Assembly (NCBI GenBank): GCA_031264155.1
Contig: JAISEJ010000052.1
Span: 1-36,891, forward strand
Source of the DNA: Tannerella sp.
GTDB lineage: Bacteria; Bacteroidota; Bacteroidia; Bacteroidales; Tannerellaceae
Direction of reading: 5' to 3'
DNA length: 36,891 nt
Shown here: positions 29,579 through 36,891 of the stretch, in pieces
Layout: each line of letters starts with the position of its first letter
How positions within the stretch are numbered: the first letter of the stretch is position 1
The notes under the pieces: model-generated
Databases searched by the model: none
Told to the model about the DNA's origin: nothing
What the model saw: the letters and a program-made list of their open reading frames with translations, nothing else
Translations under genes and position numbers: made by a program

Positions 29579-30178
29579 TTAGATGTCATATTTTCCACGA
29601 ATTTCTTCTAAATATATTTTCGTCAGTTCCGGATTCATTTTGTTGAAGATATGCAGAAATGATATTTTCATACTTTTATCCAGCACAAAGAAAAATGGCG
29701 CCTCAATTTCCGTAACAGGCAGATTTATGCCGCTTAACATTCGTTTTCCGTAACAGTTATCCCGGAGTCTCAATGGATAGTCGCCGGCAATCAGAATCGT
29801 TTCGTTATGCTCAAAATCAGTAAATTTCTCTTTTATCAATTCAATTGCCGAATCAACGCACGGCGTACAGGTATTGGTTGAAAAACAGAAAACCAGGCGA
29901 GGGTTTAATGCCAGTTTGTACAGCGGAAATGTGTTAATCGAATCTTTTCCCCAAAAAACTTGTTTGTTGTCAAGGGATGTTTGGGAATATTTAATGGTGC
30001 GGCGGTATATCTCCAGACTGATTCGTTCAGCTTCTCTTACGGTATAGAACTCATCCTCCAGTCGCCGGTTGATTTCTTTCAGTTTGGCGATGCTGTCCGT
30101 ATCCTGTTGATTGCAGCTACCGAAAGATGCTGCAATTAACAGGAATATAATGCTGCGGCATAATGTTTTCATAATCAT
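29579..30178 (-). CDS. Thioredoxin-like lipoprotein
   Basis: Lipobox ASFGSC; RLVFCFSTNTCTPCVDSAIELI (CXXC); ATGA overlap with copy K. Confidence 0.72.
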   Translation of the reverse strand: MIMKTLCRSIIFLLIAASFGSCNQQDTDSIAKLKEINRRLEDEFYTVREAERISLEIYRRTIKYSQTSLDNKQVFWGKDSINTFPLYKLALNPRLVFCFSTNTCTPCVDSAIELIKEKFTDFEHNETILIAGDYPLRLRDNCYGKRMLSGINLPVTEIEAPFFFVLDKSMKISFLHIFNKMNPELTKIYLEEIRGKYDI

Positions 30179-31320
30179 TTTTTGAAGTAGTATTTTACAA
30201 GTATAGGATTGTCGAATTCGTTGTATTGATGTTTTCTTTCAATATTTTCAGGGTCTAAAATGGCATCTGGAATTATGGCGTCGAAGTTTTCCGGCAGAAG
30301 ATTTTCTGGAATACGTCCAATCACAAAGTCTTCCGTCCAATAGATAGGATAGAAACCGACATTTTCCGTCGTTTGTTCAAAGAGCAATGTCTGTTTTTTT
30401 ATTTTATGATACATTATATTTATGTACTTGTCCTTTCTCATTATTTGTGAATACGCGTATTCGGCGTTTCCTCCCGACATTCTAAAAATATAGTTGACGA
30501 CTTCGGATGCGGAGATCCGTTTCATGTAATTTGAAATTCTTTCTTTATCCCTGCCATCGAACGACGGCACATCCGGTTTATAATCAATATTTAATTTGCC
30601 GAAATCCCATGTGTATGCAACGGAAATTGTTCCGTCGGACGACATTTCATATATATTATTGTCAATGTTTCTTATTATATAATTATCATGGGAAAAAGTT
30701 TGAATATGGATTTGGTCGAAAAAAGTCTCTTCTTCGGGAAAACATTCGCTGAATATACGATTTTCCTCTTTTGAGTAAAATTTGAGTCTGTTATAATAGT
30801 CGAAAGTCCAGAAGGCTATTACGTTTTTGCTTAAATGTTTTATGGAAATGTATCCGGCGGCAATCTGCGGCAGTTTGTATTTGCTTAAAAACTGTCCGTT
30901 TAAGTCATACTCATGAAGTTCCGCAACGACAGGGGCTATAAACGATAGTACCGCTCTTTCCCCGTCGATATCAAAATCCGAAATATACGTGTATTGGTTT
31001 GGCCCCTGTCCGCGGTTGTCTATTTTAAACTTGAATTTCCCCGCCGCATCAAATGCGAGAATCGTGGAATTATAGTCAAGAATATAGCACGTATTATTAT
31101 GGCATACCAGTTTGCGTATGGATCTTATCAGGGATGAATCGGTTGTTTCCAATGGGACGATTTCAACTTTTTCAAATAAATCAAAAATGGAAACCTCATC
31201 CTGTTTATCTATATCCGTTATTATAATAGCTTTTTCATTTGCTTTCCTGTTAGCCGGATTACAACCGTATAGAATGGAAAGTGAAAATAATGTGACAATG
31301 TATTTTATGTATTGCTTCAT
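30175..31320 (-). CDS. 6-bladed beta-propeller lipoprotein, copy K
   Basis: Likely start MKQYIKYIVTLFSLSILYGC; FEKVEIVPLETTDSSLI; NRGQGPNQY; FDNPILVKYYFKK. Confidence 0.83.
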   Translation of the reverse strand: MKQYIKYIVTLFSLSILYGCNPANRKANEKAIIITDIDKQDEVSIFDLFEKVEIVPLETTDSSLIRSIRKLVCHNNTCYILDYNSTILAFDAAGKFKFKIDNRGQGPNQYTYISDFDIDGERAVLSFIAPVVAELHEYDLNGQFLSKYKLPQIAAGYISIKHLSKNVIAFWTFDYYNRLKFYSKEENRIFSECFPEEETFFDQIHIQTFSHDNYIIRNIDNNIYEMSSDGTISVAYTWDFGKLNIDYKPDVPSFDGRDKERISNYMKRISASEVVNYIFRMSGGNAEYAYSQIMRKDKYINIMYHKIKKQTLLFEQTTENVGFYPIYWTEDFVIGRIPENLLPENFDAIIPDAILDPENIERKHQYNEFDNPILVKYYFKK

Positions 31321-31410
31321 TTTAGTATGTGTTATCGTAATTGATAAAATAATTATTTTTACATGAAAAATCAAGGAAGACTTCAACAAAGAAGTCTTCC
31401 TTTGAAAAAA

Positions 31411-31761
31411 CTACAGGCAATAATGATGCTGACGTCCAGACCATTCACATGGAATGGTGTATTCACCAGAATAACAATTAGTATTTTTCCAACATTGCCC
31501 ATAATACTGTCCGCATGTAATTACTACTTCCGGTAATTCATAACCGCCGCTTCCGCTTCCGTCTCCGCCGCTGCCACTACCATTACCTGATCCGCTACCG
31601 CCCGAACCGCTACCTCCACCGGAAGAATTGGACTGCGCAAGAATCTCCGTGTGCAGTTTACCGTCCATAATTCCATAATTATTGACGGCATGCCGAATGT
31701 TTAATCCCAACATAAGAGCTAATGCTCCTGTTCCTAAAATTGTTAATTTAAATTTTTTCAT
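31411..31761 (-). CDS. NVEALA-type small secreted protein 4
   Basis: Same leader; GSGSGGSGSGNGSGSGGDGSGSGG linker; cargo TCGQYYGQCWKNTNCYSGEYTIPCEWSGRQHHYCL (5 Cys). Confidence 0.82.
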   Translation of the reverse strand: MKKFKLTILGTGALALMLGLNIRHAVNNYGIMDGKLHTEILAQSNSSGGGSGSGGSGSGNGSGSGGDGSGSGGYELPEVVITCGQYYGQCWKNTNCYSGEYTIPCEWSGRQHHYCL

Positions 31762-31935
31762 TGTATAATATATAATAAATAAAACATTTGTAAACTGTAT
31801 ATTTGTAAACTCTCTCTACTTAAAATAACCACCTTCCACCCCTTGCGGGGCATCGTCGATGCTGTTTGCGTAACAGGCTGTAGAAACGCTGCCGGAATTG
31901 ATTAATATTTATATTCTTCATAATCATCCCTTTCT
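31612..31935 (-). repeat. Leader/upstream cassette copy 4
   Basis: Near-identical DNA to the other cassettes; continues into a deleted TMTC-like pseudogene. Confidence 0.88.
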
Positions 31936-32088
31936 TTAACGTATCCCTATCGTGCCGTACGCGGCTCCGGATATGGGCATAGATCTCTCCGTACAAAAGA
32001 CAGACCGACGACAGAATGACGACGACAATCCTGTAGACTGAAATCACAACCGCAGCCAACAGCGCAGGGTGTCGACAGAAAGTTTCAT
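31905..32088 (-). pseudogene. Deletion derivative of the TMTC-like membrane protein gene
   Basis: PALLAAVVISVY joined to RIVVVILSSVCLLYGEIYAHIRSRVRHDRDTLKK; matches both ends of the 26272-27564 product with ~1.06 kb missing. Confidence 0.88.
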
Positions 32089-32184
32089 CCGTATTTTCCA
32101 TTTGGGATTATAAACCCGGAATGTCCCTGCCCGGTGCAAACGGCAGGCAGGGAGCGTTTCCGGTTTTTATTTGGAAAATACCCG

Positions 32185-34086
32185 TTACCATCCGGGATTT
32201 TGTACCAGACCGGGCGTACGTTTTAGCTCGTCTGCCATGATCGGGTATAAATAGTGTTTGGGGGTATCGAATACACGTCCGTCCTGCACTTCAAAACGTT
32301 CCATCCTGTATTTTTTTCCGTTCACTTCTATTTTTCCGTCCGGGTCTTCAACCGGCTTCATTCCGTGCGACCATCTTTGCGTCCGGGGATAAGGCCAGCT
32401 GTCGGCATTGGCATAAGCCCTTTCGCGCGCCGTTTCGGCTGCGTCATCCGGTTCCAGATACAGCCGGCAATGCCATATACGGTGATTTTCATAGAACAGT
32501 TCAACACGGCGTTCGCGCTGTATGTATTCATTCATCAGCGCCTTATTTGTTTTTGCTTCGGGAGGGATTGGAGCCATGAACGAACGTGCGCGTATGGAGT
32601 TAAGCATCGTGTATATTTCATCATTGGGGCCTGTTGTTTCATTGACGGCTTCACAATAGATATACATGATTTCGGGCAGCCTCCATATTGCAGGGCCGTT
32701 TATCACATGACCTCCGTCGCCCCTGTTCCATCCGTCCTTATAGAATTTGCGCAAGTAATAACCCGTGTGCGATGCGTTGTCAAGATAGCTTCCGCTGACG
32801 GCGTCATTTCCTTCCGCCGTATTTAATGCGGTACTGCGGTAAATGGATCCGTGATAGCGTATGTCGCGGTAAAAACGGGGATCGCGTTTGACGCTTTCAT
32901 AAGGATTCCCGTCATCATATCCGTCCGCCACGGCACGGTCGGCATAAACCGGATAGCCGTATCCGTCGGGTGCGATGTATTCGTATTCGTCAACCTGCTG
33001 CTGGATAGGACGCTGGCGTGCATGTCCTCCCTGCGACGGCGGCAATACGTCGCCCGACCATCCGGTGTCCTTGTCCCTGGTAACAACCCAGACCCATTCG
33101 CTCTGTATGGCATCCATATCAAAGAACATATCCCATAAGCGCCGGTATACCTTACTGTTGTTTGTATCGGTATTATTCAGGTCGCCGAAATTAGTCCCGT
33201 CATGTTTGGTGTACAGGCTGTAACGGGGATTCCCGCTGTTGTCCTTACATTCTATTACCGCTTTGGCGGCAGCCGCAGCCGCTGTCCATCGTGCGGCGTC
33301 ATAACTGTATTCGCTTTTATGCAACCGCGTATCGTTGGGAAAATTACCCCCGTTATACATGGGCGTAGCGGCAATCCACCGGGCCATCGCTTTCAGGCCG
33401 AGGCATGCACCTTTGTCAACGCGCCCGAAATACTGGCCTCCGTTGAATGCGTCGACCCTGCTGTATGCGGCGTCGGCATCCGCACAGATACGTTCAACGA
33501 TCTCGTGCGCAGATAACTGTTCGAACTCCATGCTTTCCCCGGGATTGACAACATAGTCTACATAAGCAACCTCTCCATAAGAACGCAATAACAGGAAATG
33601 AAGGTATCCCCTGAGGAAATAGGTTTCGCCGACGCGCCTGACGATATCGCCTTCGCGTCCGGACTGCGGATTGTCGGGCGTATTATATTTTTCTACCCCC
33701 TCGAGGATAATATTCGCTTTGCGCACACGGGTATACAGGTCCCACCAGTACTGTCCGGTGCTGCTGCGGTCGGGCATGCCCTGCGACGGGCCGTAGTTCC
33801 CGATATGGAACTGGTGCGGTATGGATGCCTCGTGGCTGCTCGCGCTACATTCGTCGGTAACGGCGGCCGTCCCGAAGTGATTGAAATAGATAAGAGGCTT
33901 ATTAGCGCCTTTTGCATCCGCATAAAGATCCGTAACTAACTGTTCCACTTTTTCGTAGCGTGTAAACACTTCCGATTCGTTCACCTTATCGTCCGGCATT
34001 TTATCCAGATAATCATCACAGCCGATGAATAAGGAAGATATACCGATTATAAATCCGGTTAATAATTTAAATTTTATACTGTTCAT
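32185..34086 (-). CDS. susD-like: SusD/RagB-family outer membrane lipoprotein
   Basis: Lipobox SLFIGC followed by DDYLDKMPDDKVNE; SusD-type length and C-terminus; immediately downstream of SusC. Confidence 0.93.
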   Translation of the reverse strand: MNSIKFKLLTGFIIGISSLFIGCDDYLDKMPDDKVNESEVFTRYEKVEQLVTDLYADAKGANKPLIYFNHFGTAAVTDECSASSHEASIPHQFHIGNYGPSQGMPDRSSTGQYWWDLYTRVRKANIILEGVEKYNTPDNPQSGREGDIVRRVGETYFLRGYLHFLLLRSYGEVAYVDYVVNPGESMEFEQLSAHEIVERICADADAAYSRVDAFNGGQYFGRVDKGACLGLKAMARWIAATPMYNGGNFPNDTRLHKSEYSYDAARWTAAAAAAKAVIECKDNSGNPRYSLYTKHDGTNFGDLNNTDTNNSKVYRRLWDMFFDMDAIQSEWVWVVTRDKDTGWSGDVLPPSQGGHARQRPIQQQVDEYEYIAPDGYGYPVYADRAVADGYDDGNPYESVKRDPRFYRDIRYHGSIYRSTALNTAEGNDAVSGSYLDNASHTGYYLRKFYKDGWNRGDGGHVINGPAIWRLPEIMYIYCEAVNETTGPNDEIYTMLNSIRARSFMAPIPPEAKTNKALMNEYIQRERRVELFYENHRIWHCRLYLEPDDAAETARERAYANADSWPYPRTQRWSHGMKPVEDPDGKIEVNGKKYRMERFEVQDGRVFDTPKHYLYPIMADELKRTPGLVQNPGW

Positions 34087-34107
34087 AATTTTTTCCGTAT
34101 TAAATGA

Positions 34108-36891
34108 TTAATAAGTAATATCTATACCAAAATTGAATATGCGCTGTATGGGATACCATGCTCCGTTTCCGTTTTTTGTTTCGGGGTCTACGTCCACATC
34201 TTTCAAATGGTCTATGGTGAAAAGATTCATTCCCTGTACATATACCCTTACGTTTTGCAGTCCGGCAAACTTGATGGCGTTTCTGGAAAACGAATAGCCT
34301 ATTTCAAAATTTTTCAGGCGCAGATAGGATGCATCATAGAGGAACAGGCTGCTGTTTCCGTTTTTATTGTTATCATACGTGCCGTAAGTCAGGCGGGGAT
34401 ATTTAGCCGTCTCTTTGGTCGCTTCCGTCCAGCGGTCGAGGTGCATGGGTTTCACTTTCCCGACCTGGTCCTGTTCGTAACTGGAGAAATCCCATACGGC
34501 AGGCCCGTTCAGGAGGATATTGCTGTTTGTAGCTCCCTGCAATAACAGGCTCATGTCAAAACCCTTGTACTGTATTCCCAGCGGAATACCGAACTGGATT
34601 TCCGGCGTCCTCGGATATCCCTTGTTCATACGGTCGCCTTCGTCGTCAATCTTGCCGTCGCCGTTCAGGTCTCTATAGACGACGTCTCCCGGATACAGCC
34701 TGCCCCACGGCTGAAAACCGCTGCCGCCGTTCATTGCATTCAGGCTGTTGGCTTCCGCTTCGTCGCGCACAAAATGATCGACTACATAGACGAAGTATTC
34801 ATCAATACGTTTGCCGGTATTTCTCCTGTAATCGTTTTCATAATATATTTCGTTCATGAAATTGATTTTATTACGGGCATACGTGAAATTCGGCTTGATG
34901 TAATAGCGGAAATCGCGTCCGACACGTCCGCTCCATCCGATTTCGAAATCGACGCCCTTATTATCGACAATACCTGAGTTGATGAACGGCGCGTCTTTAC
35001 CTACGATATCGGGGAAGCCCAATTTATCTCCGCCGCTCAGGTTCGTAATAATATCGTAGCGGTGTTCATTGAAGAAATCGAAAGCCAAAGTCAGGCGTTC
35101 GTTCAGGAACGAAGCGTCGATACCGATATTCAGCTTGCGTGCTTTTTCCCACGTAAGGTCTGGATTTGCAAAATTGCCTTCCCGGAGACCGCTGTTACCG
35201 TTGCCAAATTCGTTTACTCCAAAGTTATAGCCGCTTCCGCCGACATAGAATTGCAAATAAGCAAAACGGTCGTCATTCGAATCCGATATTTTATCGCTTC
35301 CGACCAGTCCGAAGGAGCCTCTCAGCTTCAGGCTGTTCAGCCAGTCTTTAGCGCCTTCCATAAAGGCTTCCCGCGAGATCACCCATCCTACGGAACCGGC
35401 AGGGAACAAACCGTACCGTTTACCCGGCGCAAAGTTTTCGGAGCCGTTGTATCCGACGTTAAATTCCGCCAGGTATTTATTCTCGTATGCATAGGTAGCG
35501 CGTCCCGAAATACCCTGGTAACGATAATCCACGCGGTTGTCGTAGCTCCGTGTGGAACGGTTGAACAATACCAGGGCCGAAACGTCGTGCACGCCGAACT
35601 GACGCAGGTAGTCCAGTTTGAACTGGTAATACGTTTTGCTCTGAGCTGCGTTATGAGACAGGGAGTTGCCGATCGTTTCGTCGGTGTTGTACCAGGGGTT
35701 GCCCAGCCTGTACTTGCCGTCATAAGAAGTATTGTTCATGTAATAGGAACCGTTGCTTCCGTCTTCCGGCTGGAACGTAGCGTATCGTCCGTAATTGGCA
35801 TAACCGTCTGCGCGCGTATCCAGCCGGCGGTTGATCCAGCGTCCTTCTTCGGCGTCGTATGAAAATACGCCTTCTACCTTTAGCCCCCGGGTGATGAAAT
35901 CAAGTTTGTGCCCGATGGCAAAAGAACCGTTCAGGAACGTTTTTTTCTCGTTCAGGTAGCCCGTGCGCGACAGTTCTCCCAAAATATTGTAGCGGTGCTG
36001 ATAGTCGCCGTACAACATGCCGTAGGGATTGTTTATTACATAACTGTCGTTTTCGGAATTGCCGTTGTTCTCGACAATTACAGGCAGGTACGGGGGTTGC
36101 GTGTTGGCAATGGAAACGATCCTGTCGGCGGTGGTGCCCGGCGCATTCCGGTCCGTTATGCGCGCGCCGAGGTCGAGCCTGACGTAAAAATCTTTCGTGA
36201 TGTCAACGTCTACGTTTGCACGGAAATTATAACGTTTAAAGACGGCTTGCGTGTCGTACTGCGTTAAGTCGGTATGTTTGTAATTGCCGCTCTGCTGGAA
36301 ATAATCGGCCATGACGTAGTAGCGCGCCTGGTCGGAACCTCCGCGGACAGACAGGCTGTAATCCTGCTGTATGCCCGTTTTAAATGCATAATCGAAGTAG
36401 TCGATGTTGTAACCCAAACCGTCGGAGTTGTCACCCTTTGCCTTGCGGTAGTTGGCGATTGCCTGATCGGTAAACAAAGTAAGGTTGGAGGGATCTACGC
36501 CGGGATTGGAGTTAATGACCGCTTCGTTGTAAAGCATGGCATAATCGGCTGAACCCAAATAGGTGGGAAATTTCACCGGGTTGTTCGTTCCTGCCGAAGC
36601 TTTGAAATTCACCGTAGCCTTTTCCTGCGCCTTTCCTCTTTTCGTCTGGATGATGATAACGCCGTTAGCGCCTCGGACGCCGTAAGGGGCGGTAGCAGAG
36701 GCGTCTTTAAGAATAGAGAAGGTTTCTATTTCTTCCGGCGCCAGATAGCTCATGTCACGTTCGACACCGTCGACGATGATAATCGGGGATTTGTCGCCGT
36801 AAGTACCCATACCGCGAATACGGACTTCGGAAACATCGACGCCCGGTTCGCCGCCGCTAAACTGGTTTACCATAAGTCCCGGCATACGTCC
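34108..36891 (-). CDS. susC-like: SusC/RagA-family TonB-linked outer membrane protein, 5' truncated by window edge
   Basis: Plug domain VRIRGMGTYGDKSPIIIVDGVERDMSYLAPEEIETFSILKDASATAPYGVRGANGVIIIQTKRGK; barrel to C-term FNFGIDITY. Confidence 0.94.
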   Translation of the reverse strand, partial: GRMPGLMVNQFSGGEPGVDVSEVRIRGMGTYGDKSPIIIVDGVERDMSYLAPEEIETFSILKDASATAPYGVRGANGVIIIQTKRGKAQEKATVNFKASAGTNNPVKFPTYLGSADYAMLYNEAVINSNPGVDPSNLTLFTDQAIANYRKAKGDNSDGLGYNIDYFDYAFKTGIQQDYSLSVRGGSDQARYYVMADYFQQSGNYKHTDLTQYDTQAVFKRYNFRANVDVDITKDFYVRLDLGARITDRNAPGTTADRIVSIANTQPPYLPVIVENNGNSENDSYVINNPYGMLYGDYQHRYNILGELSRTGYLNEKKTFLNGSFAIGHKLDFITRGLKVEGVFSYDAEEGRWINRRLDTRADGYANYGRYATFQPEDGSNGSYYMNNTSYDGKYRLGNPWYNTDETIGNSLSHNAAQSKTYYQFKLDYLRQFGVHDVSALVLFNRSTRSYDNRVDYRYQGISGRATYAYENKYLAEFNVGYNGSENFAPGKRYGLFPAGSVGWVISREAFMEGAKDWLNSLKLRGSFGLVGSDKISDSNDDRFAYLQFYVGGSGYNFGVNEFGNGNSGLREGNFANPDLTWEKARKLNIGIDASFLNERLTLAFDFFNEHRYDIITNLSGGDKLGFPDIVGKDAPFINSGIVDNKGVDFEIGWSGRVGRDFRYYIKPNFTYARNKINFMNEIYYENDYRRNTGKRIDEYFVYVVDHFVRDEAEANSLNAMNGGSGFQPWGRLYPGDVVYRDLNGDGKIDDEGDRMNKGYPRTPEIQFGIPLGIQYKGFDMSLLLQGATNSNILLNGPAVWDFSSYEQDQVGKVKPMHLDRWTEATKETAKYPRLTYGTYDNNKNGNSSLFLYDASYLRLKNFEIGYSFSRNAIKFAGLQNVRVYVQGMNLFTIDHLKDVDVDPETKNGNGAWYPIQRIFNFGIDITY

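Noticed and set aside
22191-30178. Lanthipeptide-, radical-SAM- or bacteriocin-type maturation enzyme or dedicated peptidase-ABC exporter for the cargo peptides
   Set aside because: None of the array proteins shows such motifs; the only ABC domain is in the separate efflux operon on the other strand and lacks a C39 peptidase.
31820-32101. 93-aa ORF as a functional gene
   Set aside because: It is a deletion derivative of the TMTC-like gene with further small deletions.
11300-32150. Integrase, invertase or reverse transcriptase driving cassette diversification
   Set aside because: No recombinase- or RT-like ORF is present in the window; any driver must act from elsewhere or be general homologous recombination.
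34207-36552. Plus-strand ORFs opposite SusC
   Set aside because: Shadow frames of a clear TonB-dependent receptor gene.
1-36891. tRNA or rRNA genes
   Set aside because: No recognisable tRNA cloverleaf with conserved TTCRA arm or rRNA core sequence was seen by eye.

Overview
The window is Bacteroidales-like DNA in three blocks. (1) 1-11283 (+) is a GC-richer efflux operon: a TolC-type outer-membrane factor (5' end cut by the window edge), a lipoprotein membrane-fusion protein, an RND permease, a 23-bp tandem repeat, a 1562-aa RND permease fused to an ABC ATPase, and an ABC-2-type permease. (2) About 11400-32100 (-) is a visibly AT-richer array. It holds 11 full-length 6-bladed beta-propeller (DUF5128-like) lipoproteins, three CXXC thioredoxin-like proteins, a TMTC/GT-C-like polytopic membrane protein, a short type I signal peptidase at its downstream end, and four NVEALA-type small secreted proteins. 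The four small proteins share almost the same ~47-aa leader and upstream DNA, but their C-terminal cargo domains are unrelated, Gly/Ser-rich and Cys-bearing (one is a truncated stub). The array is full of gene fragments, chimeric 5' ends, palindromes and a small palindromic MITE inserted in frame in a signal sequence. (3) 32185-36891 (-) is a SusD/SusC pair (SusC cut by the window edge). The best candidate for an undescribed system is the conserved-leader/variable-cargo peptide cassette family with its propeller, thioredoxin, GT-C and signal peptidase partners, apparently diversified by cassette duplication. All family calls are by motif recognition; no searches were run.
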